Source of the DNA: Anaeramoeba flamelloides
Taxonomy: Eukaryota > Metamonada > Anaeramoebidae
Direction: 5' to 3'
Assembly: GCA_027625915.1 (NCBI GenBank)
Contig: JANTQA010000012.1
Location: forward strand, 15,400,501 to 15,464,500
DNA: 64,000 nucleotides
The notes below the pieces were generated by a model. That model saw only the letters and a list, made by a program, of their open reading frames with translations. It did not search any database and had not been told where the DNA came from. Made by a program: the position numbers and the translations under genes. Below, piece after piece: positions 47,442 to 59,311 of the stretch; the first letter of the stretch is position 1; every line of letters starts with the position of its first letter.

Positions 47442-50400
47442 ATGTTTTTGTAAGTGTTTTTTTTTATCTAATTGTAAAACCTTTGGTTCTATCTAAAAAA
47501 TTGAAAAAAAAAAAAAAAAAAAAATTACATTTTAACTATTTCAATTTGACTTGCTCCAAACAACAATTCTTCTCTCTCGATTCTAATTCCATTAGTGAGT
47601 CTAAATTGGAAATAATTTCAAGTCTAGAAAAACTTCTTAAGAACAAAAACTGTCCACTTGAAGATGTTTTAAATGAAGACGAACTATTAGAGGAGTGTAC
47701 TTTAAGAAAAGGATATTTGCTGAATTAGTAATTTGATTGTTTTTTTTTTTTTTTTCAAAATAATTTTTTTACTTTTTTCAAATTCCTTTTTTTTTTTTTT
47801 TTTTTAATTTTCTTCAAATTTAGCCTTTCCAAAAAGCAAATTGTGAAGAAATTACTCCTGTATTTGTTAGACGAATCTTACACAGAAAATTGTACAAATT
47901 TAGATCAGAAAATAAAGTATCATTTTACTGTTAATCTTTTTTGATTTTGTTAAAGTTTGCCTTACTAATAATAGAATTATTTTTCATTGGTGAACGATCT
48001 AATTTTGTTCTTTAAATCACAAATTTGTCATAGGTTTCCATTTCTAGCAAACTCTTTGATTAAATTTGGATTTTTTGGGATTTGTGAAATAATTAGCTAT
48101 GAGGATTCATTGATGGAAATAATGTTCAATTTTTTGGATAACCAAGCACCATTGAATACAGTATATGCTGGGTACTTTTCTAATTGTGTCCAAATACAGT
48201 TTGACAAAAGATGGAGAGACGTAAGATTTATTTTTCCAAAATCAAATCAAAAAAAAAAAAACAAACAAAAACCGAAAGCTTTTGAGAAAAACATCTTTGA
48301 AAAATTACCTTGTTATTCAAAGAAGCAATCCGATTCCACTCTTTTCGAGTTGAAGTTTGTTTAATCCTTATTTTTTTCAGTAAACAAACCAAAATGACAA
48401 TTTTTTTTTTTTTTTTTTGGATTGGTTTCACAAAAAATCAATTGCAAAATATTTAAAAATACTTTTCCGTTACAAGTTTAAAATTTTATGAGTCACTCAA
48501 CAAACAAATTTAATTGAAAACTTTCAAGGTTTGGTGATACGTCATTCTAATTAATGACGAACCAAGTGCAAAAAAAAAATGTTTTAATTTTATTTTCAAT
48601 GGCAAGTTCTATTTTTTTTATGTTTAAATGGGGGTTGATCCTAAGCAAAGTGAGGGTAGAGTGGTTTCAGGACTCAGCCAAACACGAATTTTTAAAACAT
48701 AAAAATTCTCGACAAAAGTAAAAAAGACAAAAAAAAATACAAAAAAAAATGAAAAAGAAATTTTTTGGAAAAATAAAAAAAATAATAAAAGAATAAAATA
48801 CTTGTGGGCTATTAGCAAACATAAATTACAAATACATATTCAACACAACGACGACTTTTCTAAAAAAACTACTTTCATGCAAGTTCAATAAGTCTCGATT
48901 TAATTTTTTATATGTGCCAAAGATCTTGGTATTTGAATGAGAAAAGGGAAAAAATTTTAACTTGAATTTTTTTTTTAATCTACACAAATAGAGGTTTTCA
49001 AAGAAGGAGACTGTAATTTGTCTTTTCTATTTATTTGTTTGTCCTTTTTTGTTGCTATACATTGGTATATTTTGGGATTTGTAAAATAATAAGGTGTGAG
49101 GATTTTAGCTCTATTGGGAATATAAAAAAAAGTACTTTTTTTGACTAACAATGAAGATTTTTTATCTATTTTGATAACACGAATTATTAAAAAGATGGTG
49201 CCAATGCTTTCCAGTTAATTAAATATCTAGACTATAATGTGGCAGTGCCATTGTAAAGATCATACATTATAATAAGAAATCAAACACCATTTTCCAAATA
49301 TATAACAATTTTAAAGCTTTCATGTTTTGATTAAAAAATGAAAAATTTTTTTATTGTTTTTCTTAATCTCATTCAAAAAATATAACAATTCTAATATTTT
49401 ATCAAAATAAATCATTTTTTTTATTTTAATTTATTAAATAGACGATCATGTTTATAGATGAGAATCCTGAAATTATCGACAAATTATTACTACACTACCA
49501 AACTTCTTCAATTAAGGATGTTGTAATTCATATAATTAACAATTGCGAAAATGAAAACTACAAAATAAGAACATCAAAAGTAAGTTGAGAATTTTTTTTT
49601 TTATTAATTTGATTTAAAAAATATCAAAAGATCTTTTTTTTTTTTTTTTCTCTTAAATAACGATTGACTTGAATTTTATTTTTAATCTTCGAATAGGTAC
49701 TGCTTTCAACCAAAATAATTAACAAACTAATTAATTTGATGAAAAATGAGGAAAATAATGAAGTAATTTTTCTTTTTTCTTCTTTTTTTTTGATACTATT
49801 TTTTTTTTTTTTTAAGAAGATTAAGTCAAAAAAAAAGAGATCTTCGAAAATCCAAATAAACATTTTAAAATTGGCGCAATCCGAATCCATCTTCTAACCC
49901 CTTTAATTAATAAGGAATTGTAAAACGAAATGTATAATTTGATTATAATAAATCAATTGTAATTTCAATGAATTATTTCTGAGGATTTTAGGAAAAAGTC
50001 ATTTTAAAAAATGGAATATTAATACAATTTTCATTTTAGTGCCAATGTAACATCATAAATTTAAATTTCAAATTCAATCTTTAATTGTATAAAAATAACC
50101 AATAAAAATAATAGGTACATGAAAATATCAAAGAAACCTTTGTAAACATTTTAACAAGTGAAACACCTAACAACACAATAATTGAGGAATTGTTAAATGA
50201 AAACAATATTGAAATGTTATTTCAATGTATTACCAATAGCAATAATTCAAACACACGCACCGAAAACACATTATTAATTCTCAATCAAATATTAAAATAC
50301 ATGTTAAAAAATAACACAACTAATTATCAGAATTCATTGCAAAAAGTTATTTTAAAACATATATCCAACATAGTAACTTTATTTAACAATGAATCAAATA

Positions 50401-51351
50401 AAAAGAGTATACTTCTTTCTTTTGGCAAATTATCTCAACCCATTGGCAAAATAAGATTAACAATTATACAATTTTTTCACCTCACTTATTTAAATTATCA
50501 CCAGTTCGTTGAAAAAATTTATTGTGAATTAGAAATCATGGGGAAAATAATTGTAAGAACATTTAACCTCTGATTTTTTTTTTTATCTATTTTTATTTTC
50601 ACATTAATTTGTCTTTTATAATTAATTTGTATTTTATAATTAATTTGTATTTGATAATTAATTTGTATTTTATAATTAATTTTTCTTTTATAATTAATTT
50701 GTATTTGATAATTAATTAATTGCTAATGTATTCCCAAATTTATTCCTATTTTGATTTATGATTTTATTTACCTTATTTTATCAAACAAAGGATTTGTTTT
50801 TAATTAATCAATGGAATTCATCTCTTCATCATCTTGTCAAAGATATGATTGTAGACATTTTGGAAGGAAAATCAAATTTGTTAATAAATGATCTTTTAGT
50901 TAATAATCAATTAATTAACAAAATTACTGAAATATGTTTACAATATTCACCAAAAAATAAAAATGCAAAATCAGAGAGAGGTAACTATAGTCACCTCCTC
51001 ACCATTGCTAATAAATTGGGGGAAGTGGCATCAAAGAATGAGATTATCAATCAACAATTATCTAAAAATAAACACTGGGCAAATTTTTTTGAAAATGTTT
51101 TACAAAAAACTATCCAAATTCAATCAAGAATACTTGGTAAAGAGAATAATCTTTTTACCTCACAAATTATAGATAACTATGAATTGGAAAAAATCAAAAA
51201 AAATGATTTAGATGCCAATAAAAAAATAGATCAATTATCTAATGTTCAAAATATTAACAAATATTACCAAAAATTTATTTCGAAAAATAATAATAATGAA
51301 AATAAATTATCTTTTTATAAAGACAACACCAAATTAAAAAAAAATAATTAA
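47442..51351 (+). CDS. SAPS-domain protein (PP6/Sit4 phosphatase regulatory subunit), short form
   Basis: Nine exons: 47442-47449, 47596-47727, 47824-47916, 48034-48220, 49442-49579, 49697-49762, 50115-50552 and 50791-51351 make eight coding blocks after a first exon of only 8 nt (ATGTTTTT). All junctions are GT-AG and in phase, giving 540 residues. The N-terminus MFFESKLEIISSLEKLL, then LEDVLNEDELLEECTLRKGY and LLNYLSKKQIVKKLL is the classic SAPS start (MFW..., DEDDLLQECK, FL). Later motifs include DNQAPLNTVYAGYFS, ENPEIIDKLLLHYQTSSIKD, QPIGKIRLTIIQFF, QWNSSLHHLVKDMI and RGNYSHLLTIANKL. It should be a scaffold that links the PP6 catalytic subunit to its targets. It lacks the long acidic and Asn-rich inserts of its paralogue at 20340-32786. 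The tail is Asn/Lys-rich. Count note: the list holds eight exons in total, the 8-nt one included. Confidence 0.88.
50613..50722 (+). repeat. Tandem repeat, about 19-bp unit
   Basis: Five to six units of ataattaatttgtatttt with small changes lie in the intron before the last exon of SAPS gene 2. Confidence 0.85.
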
Positions 51352-54300
51352 AACAAAAAAAAAAATTATAATAACAATATACAAAGAGCTGAATTGATCT
51401 TTGGAAATATTTTTACAGGAATTATTATTTTTTCCACCTTTACCGTTTTTTATTTTATTATTATTTTTTTTTTTTAAATAAAACTTAAATGACTCATAGA
51501 ATTGATTAAAAGAAAGGATGTTTTATATATTTATATATATCCCTAACTTTTGATCCACATTAACTTTTATTTATTTTTTTGTATAAAAACACTATATTTA
51601 ACTTTAAGATTTTCTAATTATTTTTTTCATAAAAGTATTTACAAACTACTTTTTAATAAAATCAATAAATAATATTTAACAATTCTTTTTTTACTTAAAT
51701 GTGATTTTTTTTTTTTTTATTGACGATAAATTCAATTAAAATAAATGTTAAAAATTTTTTTGTAGCTATTAATATTCATGTTCTCCAAATTATATTTATA
51801 TTTTTGATTTTAAACCAAGATAAGTCTTACAAACAATAAATATACACCGCAAGCAACCATGATTGACCGAAAATTTATCAAGTATAATATAAAAGATTTA
51901 AAATGATATTGATTAGTTAAAAAATTTATTTTGTTTATTTATCTTTTGTTTAGATTTCAATTATAATTAAAAAATGAAAATTGTTCAAAGATAAAGTAGT
52001 TATGTTGTTGTATTTTTTTTTTTGGGCTGTTGGATATAAAAATAATATTTTTTAATTTTTAGATTTTTTTTTTTAAAGAGAGTGTTACTGTCATTTTATT
52101 GGTATTAGGACTTTCAAAACAAATATTTTTTTCAAATAATATAATACAACTGATTTATTTACTTTAAGATTAATCTTGATTTTTAGATATTTTTTTTTTA
52201 AAACTTGTGAAATAATTTTTTTGATTTTTAATCATTGAATAAGTATCATCAAACCAATGATTAGAAAAAATGAATTTTGAATTTTATAAAATTAAAATTT
52301 TATAATAATCAGAGTTCATCTTTTGATTCTTTTTGAAAATAAATCCAAATAATTTTTTTTTTTTTTGATACCTTGTAATCAAATAATTTTTTTTTCTTCA
52401 AATGATAAGTTTCAACTTATTTCTTATTTAGATTCGATTTTTCATGGAATCATACATCATTCTCAAAATTTAATAATTAATAATTCTTTTTTTTTTTTCA
52501 AAAATACTGAAAAAGAATTTAATATTTCTCAAAAAAATAAATAGTTAAGGTTTTCTTCATATGATTTTATTTTTCATCATCTTTTCATCAACCCTGACAC
52601 TTTTATGTTTATTTCGCATAAGAAAATTATTTTACTTTGAAATGTTATCAATATATATATATATTTTTTTATTAGAGTTTTGGTATCAAATAAAGAATTT
52701 TTTTTTGATTCCAGGGAATGAGTATAAAATACTTTTTAATGTTTTTGAAAAAGTATACTTCAAAGGGACTTGAACAAGTGATAAATGATTGATAAAAATT
52801 GATTACATTGGGCTCATATTAATATTATGATTTGGAAAATTATAAATTTTTGTGATTCTAAAAATACCAAAAATGGAATCATTTTGGAAACTATGATAAT
52901 AACTATTAGACTTTGGAATTCAATACATTGGTTAATTGTCTCTAAAAGTGAAATAAATGTATACATTTTATGAGAAATATATAATCATCAAAAACAGATA
53001 ATAGTATACAGAGTTTGCCTAAGACATATAAACATGGATATTTAATTGGTTCTTAGAAGAAAAATTTCTCTTTTTAAATGAAATAAAAGTAGATGATAAA
53101 GTTACTTTTTTTAGAAAGTTTAAAAATTGATTTTTATTAATTATGCTAAAATATACATCAAAAAATAAAAAAATCAATGAAAATTTTCAAAAAAAAAATT
53201 GAACAAATTATACCAACTTAACAGAAACAAAAAAATAAACTAACAATGAAAATCTGAAAATTTTCTTTGAAAAAAATTTAAGAGATCAAACGAATGTTAA
53301 ACAAAATATCTCTTGATATAAAATAAATATGATATGTTTTTTTCATGTTTCCATACATTGGGCGATTAATTGTATAATTTTATTGAATATCTAAAATTTA
53401 ATTCTCAAATGAATTTTAAAACAAAAACTTTTTTTTAAGATCTAATTCCTGAATACAAATAAATAAAAAATGGTTCATCCATTAGAACTCCAAATAACCT
53501 AATTATCACCATATAAAAATTTTAAATAACTTATTATTGAGGATTTTAAGATTTTGAATATATTAACAATTATCTTTGAAAAATTTAGAATTAAAAATGG
53601 CATAATTACCTTCAATATAACGATAACTTAAAAAATATTTTTACAATGTTGAAAAAAATTTTCTTAGTTCTTGTTATTTTATAATATTTCCAAATTTTGT
53701 CAAAAAAAATTTTTTTTTTTTTTTGTAAAATTTGACTAAACAACAAAATATTCCTAGTTTTAATGATTAAAACATACCAAAATTTGAATTGAATTTCTTT
53801 TGGTACCATCTGTACCCCGGAATAGCCTTAAATATTTTAGTAAATAATTTATTCATTACTAAAAATATTTAGGCATCAAAAATTAAAATTGTTTTTTATA
53901 TTGTTAAATGTTCAATAACAATTAATATATATTTGATTCTAAATAATCAAAAAATTAAAAAAATATAAATTAAATTTTAAAAAAAAATAATATATTTTTT
54001 TCATTGTAAAATTTCTTAGTTTTTTTCAACAAATAATTTTTTAAATTTAATTGGTTAATCATTAGTTTAAGTTATATTAATAATTGATTTTTTTATTTTT
54101 TTTCCTTTTTCCCCTTGGAGGAATCTTCTTTACATTGGGAAGAAGAATTACAGAGTGAAAAAGATCAAGTGGTTACTTGCTAATGCCGTGACACTGGAAC
54201 ACAAAAGTATGAATAACTTGAAAATAAAAACAAAAAATATGCTAAAAATGCCCAAGGATTAAAACAATTTAGATCAAAAAAAAAAAAAAAAGAAATTACA

Positions 54301-55804
54301 ACTTAAATAATGATCCCCAAGTGAACATTCATTATCAAATTATTAAATCAACCAAAATTATTGGCTGTGATTTTGGGAGTCCTTAATTAAAGATAGTATT
54401 TGTTTTTTTTTTGATGATTTTTTACCAATTGCTTCTTATAAACCCCCTTTTTATTTCTTTTTTTTTTTTCGATATCTTTTTTCTTTTGTATTTTTACTTT
54501 TTCTTTATAAACTTAAAAAAATTCGGTGTGTACTTCCCTTGTAAAATCATGGAATCTATGATTTTAACTTAAATTACCTTTGATGAAATTTAAATAAAAG
54601 GATATATCGAGTGTAATTTACAATTCTTCCATCAATAATAATAATTGATTTTTTTTTAAATTTTTATTATTTTTCAATTTTGGACTTTTTAAAATTGATG
54701 CATAAAATGAACAATATTATTTAATAATAGGCCAAAGATCAAAAATTATTTTCCAAGATCTGAATAAATTTTGATTAACAAATTCAATTTATAGAAGGCT
54801 TTTTTTCAAAATTTTACCAACATTAGAATCCAAAAAAAAATCATTTGATTCGAAAGACTATATTCATATATTTGAATCATATATAAAAGTTATCTTTCAT
54901 GTATTTGTTTAAAATTGGGGGCTGATTTCTGTATCTATTAAAAAATTTTTGATTGATTTAATTCTAGATATTAAATCAGTATTTAACAAATTTTTAATTT
55001 TTTTTGTTTGTTCAAGTATTATTGATTGTTTAAATAAACGTTTTAGAAAATTATTCATATTAAACTTTTATTTTTGACCCCAAGAAATGAATTTCATTGT
55101 TCTCTTGATTTAATATTTTGAACTCTGTCTGAAAAAATAAAAGAAAATTTCTCAGTAGTATTTTGTTTATTTATTTTTATCAAAATATTAACAACATTTT
55201 TTTGATTGTTATTATGTAAAAATCAATGTTATAAGTTTTTAGATTACTATTATTATAATAAAATTTCCTCAATAAAAAATGATTAAAAAAAATATAAATC
55301 TTTAAAGAAAATGTAAATATTATTATTTGTTTTTCCAAAACCAAAAAGAAAATACAATAACATAACTAATTTCTCTTTAAACTATGCTGACTTTTTCTCA
55401 GAATTGAAAACTGGATTAAAGATAAATAAGAAATTAAATATCTTAGTACATTATGGTACCTTTAGATCTTTCTTTTCAACTTGATGAAATTTAGATGAAC
55501 CCAGGTTACTTAGGGATATGAAAGTGAATTTTGATCCCTGATTAGTTCATTTATGGTGTTCCCACCACTGGTACTTAATGAACAAATGGTTTTTATAACA
55601 GTTTATTTATCGAAGAGTAGATCTAATTTTAAAAAATAAAAAAAAGTCGCGTTGGGGAGTTTGTCTTTTGAAAAATTTTGTTTTGAATTTGATCTTTTTT
55701 TTTTCAAAAATTCGTGAGATCCCCAGACTTCTTTTTCTTAAAACAGAGAGTTTAACATTAGATAAAATGTTTTAAAATAATAAAAAGAAAAAAGAAAAAA
55801 AAAA
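51352..55804. other. Gene-free stretch
   Basis: After the SAPS gene 2 stop I see no exon. It contains repeat R3 copy 2 (54090-54650) and many A/T homopolymers. Small frames (52561-52773, 53612-53809) have random composition. Confidence 0.55.
54090..54650 (+). repeat. Dispersed repeat R3, copy 2
   Basis: It follows 30170-30770 in order and orientation. Shared blocks include ttgggaagaagaattaca, gaaaaagatcaagtgg and gatccccaagtgaacattc. No protein is encoded. Confidence 0.8.
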
Positions 55805-55876
55805 TGCATCTTATAAGATTCGAACTTATGACCTTTTCATTACTAGTGAAACATTCTACCCCTGAACTAAAGATGC
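55805..55876 (-). tRNA. trnT-AGU: tRNA-Thr (anticodon AGU)
   Basis: The minus strand folds into a full 72-nt cloverleaf. The acceptor stem GCATCTT/AAGATGC is perfect. The D-arm is GTTC/GAAT with loop AGGGGTA, the anticodon arm TTTCA-CTAGTAA-TGAAA and the T-arm ATAAG-TTCGAAT-CTTAT, with discriminator A. The anticodon AGT decodes ACU (and, as inosine, ACC/ACA). There is no intron and no encoded CCA. A run of T after position 73 serves as the RNA polymerase III terminator. It is the only sound RNA gene in the window. Confidence 0.95.
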
Positions 55877-56125
55877 AGATATAAAAATCGTTATTTTAAT
55901 ATAACTAAAAAAAATTAATCAGTCCTTCAATTTTTTTCTGATTTACCAACTGCAGAAAGATTTTCCTAATTAATTGTAATCATCAATCCTCAAAAACAAA
56001 CTAAACTACACTGTTCCAAATATCATAAGAATAAAAAACTAATTGTTTATATATACTATATTAAAAATATCACAACAATATTCTAAAAAACAAAACATAC
56101 ACAAAACCTAAAAAATAATTTCATA

Positions 56126-56439
56126 CGGTCCTGTTCCTTTTTAAGGCACATGAAAAATCAAGAAATAAGGCACAAAAAAATCCCATTAAGTCACAAAATC
56201 AAAGTGGTCAAAATAAGACACAATTTTTCTGTGTAAATTTCCAAGATTACTCATAATGTAATATTATATATATATATATATATATATTGAAGAAAACACT
56301 CAAAATAACTCTGTAATTATTTGGTGAAATTGTATCTTGAAATTGGAGTGCCTTAAATCAAAAATTTGTGCCTTAAAGTGAACAAAATTTTGTGTCTTAT
56401 TTCTTGATTTTTTATGGGCCTTAAAATGGCACAGGAATG
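56126..56439. mobile_element. M1-related fold-back element (314 bp)
   Basis: Inverted ends (C..TCCTGTTCC.TTTTAAGG and complement) continue for about 55 bp through AAATCAAGAAATAAG.CACA. TA flanks both sides (56124-56125, 56440-56441). Like M1, its arms iterate an AAGGCACA motif, but the sequence is otherwise different. The centre holds an (AT)n run at about 56262-56287. Confidence 0.8.
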
Positions 56440-56446
56440 TAACACA

Positions 56447-56832
56447 AAGACTGTTTTTTTATTATAGAAAACCTATACACCAACCGATCGTAAAAATAAA
56501 CAATAGACCCAATTAAATATGGTATTGATTTCATAAAGTTATATTATTTAAATAGAAATAGTAAAAATGAAGGATAAAATTGGAAAATATATCTCAAAAA
56601 ATCTAATAAAATTTTGACAATAAATTTTTCCTAAAAATATCTAAAAAATTCGAAAAAATTGCATAATAACTTTGAAAAATTGTATTCCTAATTTAAATTT
56701 AACTAAAAATATCAAGTGCTTTACCTTCAAAATTGATTCGAACATAGGTATACTATTGCGTAATTAATTGAATGTTGAATAGGAACAAGAAGAAAAAAAA
56801 AACAAAGGATTATATTTTGATGAACATAGATT
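56447..56832 (+). repeat. Dispersed repeat R7, copy 2
   Basis: It matches 44688-45076 from the T-rich start through gggtatactattg-like ggtatactattgcg and ggaacaag. It starts within 10 bp of the preceding 314-bp element's end. Confidence 0.75.
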
Positions 56833-57269
56833 ATATTCATTGTAAAGACATTATTTTGATCACTTTAAAGCTATTTCCTGCATTTTTAGTGAATATCAAA
56901 TTAAGTAACGGTTCACTAAATAAAACTAAGGGAACACATTAAATTAATCATCAAACAAAACAAGATAACCAGGAACCATCAGGAGATTGTATTTTCACCA
57001 CTTTTTTTTGAAACAAACAAATACTATTGTTTCAAAATTATAATAAAAGAGATTAAACTCTCGTTAACAAAAAATAGTTACAAAAGATCCAATTCAAAGT
57101 AAAAGAAAAATTGGGAAAAAATTGAAAGTTTAATTCAAAATTAATTTTCGTTCTCATTTTAATGGAAAATAAATAATTCTAAAATCATACGAATACATCC
57201 AATAAATCTCGATTTCTAAACAAGAATTTAAAAAATATCCTATTTTTTTCTGAATCAAAACTAGAATTA

Positions 57270-57466
57270 CAGTCAGTCTCACTTTTAAGGCACAAACTTT
57301 AAACGAAATTTAAGGCACAAAAAAAAACTCAAATTAAGGCACAATTTTTTGGAATTTTTATTTTCACAAATTATTTTACTAGAATTTGAATTTTGTGTCT
57401 TAATTTGAGATTTTTTTGTACCTTAAATTTCGTTGAAAGTTTGTGTCTTAAAAGTGAAACTGACTG
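57270..57466. mobile_element. Fold-back MITE M1, copy 2
   Basis: 197 bp, ends CAGTCAGT and ACTGACTG, TA at 57268-57269 and 57467-57468. The site ctagaatTA..gat is empty in R1 copies A (about 14110) and B (about 25484). Long palindromic arms with TTTAAGGCACAAA repeats. Confidence 0.95.
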
Positions 57467-57722
57467 TAGATGAATTAATTGAAAATAGGATTTATGAACT
57501 TTTCGGAAAATTCTTTAGAAATAAAAAGTTATTTCTTTCTCAAAAATTCACCAATAAAAAGTTTTTCGATAAAGAATTAAAAATAAAAGCAAGTCAAGAA
57601 AAAGAAGTCTTGTATCAAATACTAAAGAGAAGATCAAGCAATAAATAATATTATATTTATTTCTTCTTGATCAATTTTTTCATTTTTTTTCAGTTTTATT
57701 TTTTAATTGGTTGATAAATATA

Positions 57723-59311
57723 AGGTATTTCGAAAAAAGTGGGGCATTTTTAAAGGGTTTTTGAAATAATCTCGAAAATACCCGAAAATCGAAAATACCC
57801 AAAATTTTTTTAACTACAAAAAAACATATTATGGTCAACTTCTAAGATACTCAGTGTCAATATACTCAGTTTAACAGTAAATTTTGAATTTTACTTTTTA
57901 GATAAAATATATTTTTTTTAAATTTTCTCCGATAAACTACTCTAAAGAGTTTTTTTAGCACCTTTCCAGTATATTTAAGTATGTTAGTACTTGTTATGAT
58001 AAGTATATATTTATGCCAGGGTATTTGTATGGGCTGTTTTAGGTTTGGTATGGTGTGTGTTTGTATGTTTTGGTTAAACCAGTTCATTTGATGGAATGGT
58101 ATCTTAAATTAAGTTTGGTCTGAGTTACCTTGTGTAGGGTATAGGTATTTATTGTACAATTAGATATTTCTCAATTATTTTTAGATCGTATTCAAGATTA
58201 CATAATTATGGGTAATGATACACAAATAGAAATTTTCTTTACAAGTACATTTTCTCTCATTTAGTTAATACCATTTTGAAATGATCAAAAATATTACATT
58301 CATCCAAGATATCAATTCCTTTCACACAAAATGGTTTGGGGACCATTTTCTAAAATTTATTTTTTTTTTGAATTTTGATATTTTCAGGCAACAAAAAAAT
58401 TTTTCTCTAATATAAAATTCCAAATTTACCTTTAAGCTGAGTATAGTGACACTGAGATTTCTTAGAAGTTGTTCAAAAAGTGTTTTTTCGTAGTTAAAAA
58501 AATTTTCGGGTATTTTCGATTTTCGAGTATTTTCGGGAATATTTGATAGATTCTTTTTTAAACATTTCATAAAAAATCATTTTTTTAATGGGAGTCTTTG
58601 TTAATTGGCAATATCAAATTAATTTTAATACAGTCAATTTCACTTTTAAGGCACAAACTTTCAACGAAATTTAAGGCAAAATAAAAATCTCAAATTAAAG
58701 CACAAAATTCAGATTCTAGTAAAAATAAATTGTAAAAATTAAAAATCGAAATCTTGTGCCTTAATTTGAAATTTTTTTGTGCCTTAAATTTCGTTGAAAG
58801 TTTGTGCCTTAAAAGTGAAACTGACTGTATTAATACTGATTGAATCAAATATAAAGTATTTTTTTAAAAAAATATTTTATGAAATAATCCAAAAAAAAAT
58901 GAGGAAAACAATAGCACTTTTTTTTGGTGAAACCGACATAAAACCAATTTCAATAAAAAAACTAAAAATGTGGAAAGGGTACAAAATATTTTTTAAACAA
59001 TAAAGTACAGTTATATGCTTTTAATTCTATTTGAAAATTTGTGAGATTAAACAAGTTATGGAAAAGATTTTTAAGATCAAAAAGAAAATAATAAACACCA
59101 ATTTTCACTTCCTAAAAAAATCAGATAAAACCGAGATCAAACAATTTAATAAATTTTATTCTATATAATACAATACTAAGAAAGAAATTAAAATATTCTC
59201 AAGAATATAATAAACAGAATTTAATAGTTTGTATATTAAAATACTTTTTTGAAGATTTAGTTTAATAAATCTATTCTAAAATAAATTTGCCCCACTTTGT
59301 TGGAAATAGCT
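57723..59311 (+). mobile_element. Element M6, copy 1 (1589 bp)
   Basis: Ends AG(G/C)TATTTC..A..AAAGTGGGGCA are inverted (about 30 bp) with TA on each side (57721-57722, 59312-59313). A second, inner inverted repeat of about 135 bp (gaaaatacccgaaaatcgaa) lies at about 57740-57880 and 58435-58570. The two frames between them (57866-58087 and 58322-58570, minus) show no transposase motif. An M1 MITE sits inside at 58631-58827. Confidence 0.8.
58631..58827. mobile_element. Fold-back MITE M1, copy 3
   Basis: 197 bp, nested in M6. TA at 58629-58630 and 58828-58829. The empty site is visible in M6 copy 2 near 40540. The arms are nearly perfect complements. Confidence 0.95.

Larger units (their letters stand above)
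55877..56989. other. Gene-free, element-filled stretch
   Basis: Upstream of tRNA-Thr on its own strand. It contains the 314-bp M1-related element and repeat R7 copy 2 back to back. Nothing else is recognised. Confidence 0.6.

Noticed and set aside
47252-47595. Longer N-terminal reading frame ahead of the SAPS start in gene 2
   Set aside because: It begins at TTG, is Phe/Ile-rich with a poly-Lys run, and does not resemble SAPS proteins; the spliced MFF start does.
57433-57648. 71-residue frame and its near-copy at 58794-59003 (MKVC.LKVKLTV)
   Set aside because: Their shared N-termini are simply the right arm of the M1 MITE; the remainder differs and is non-coding repeat.
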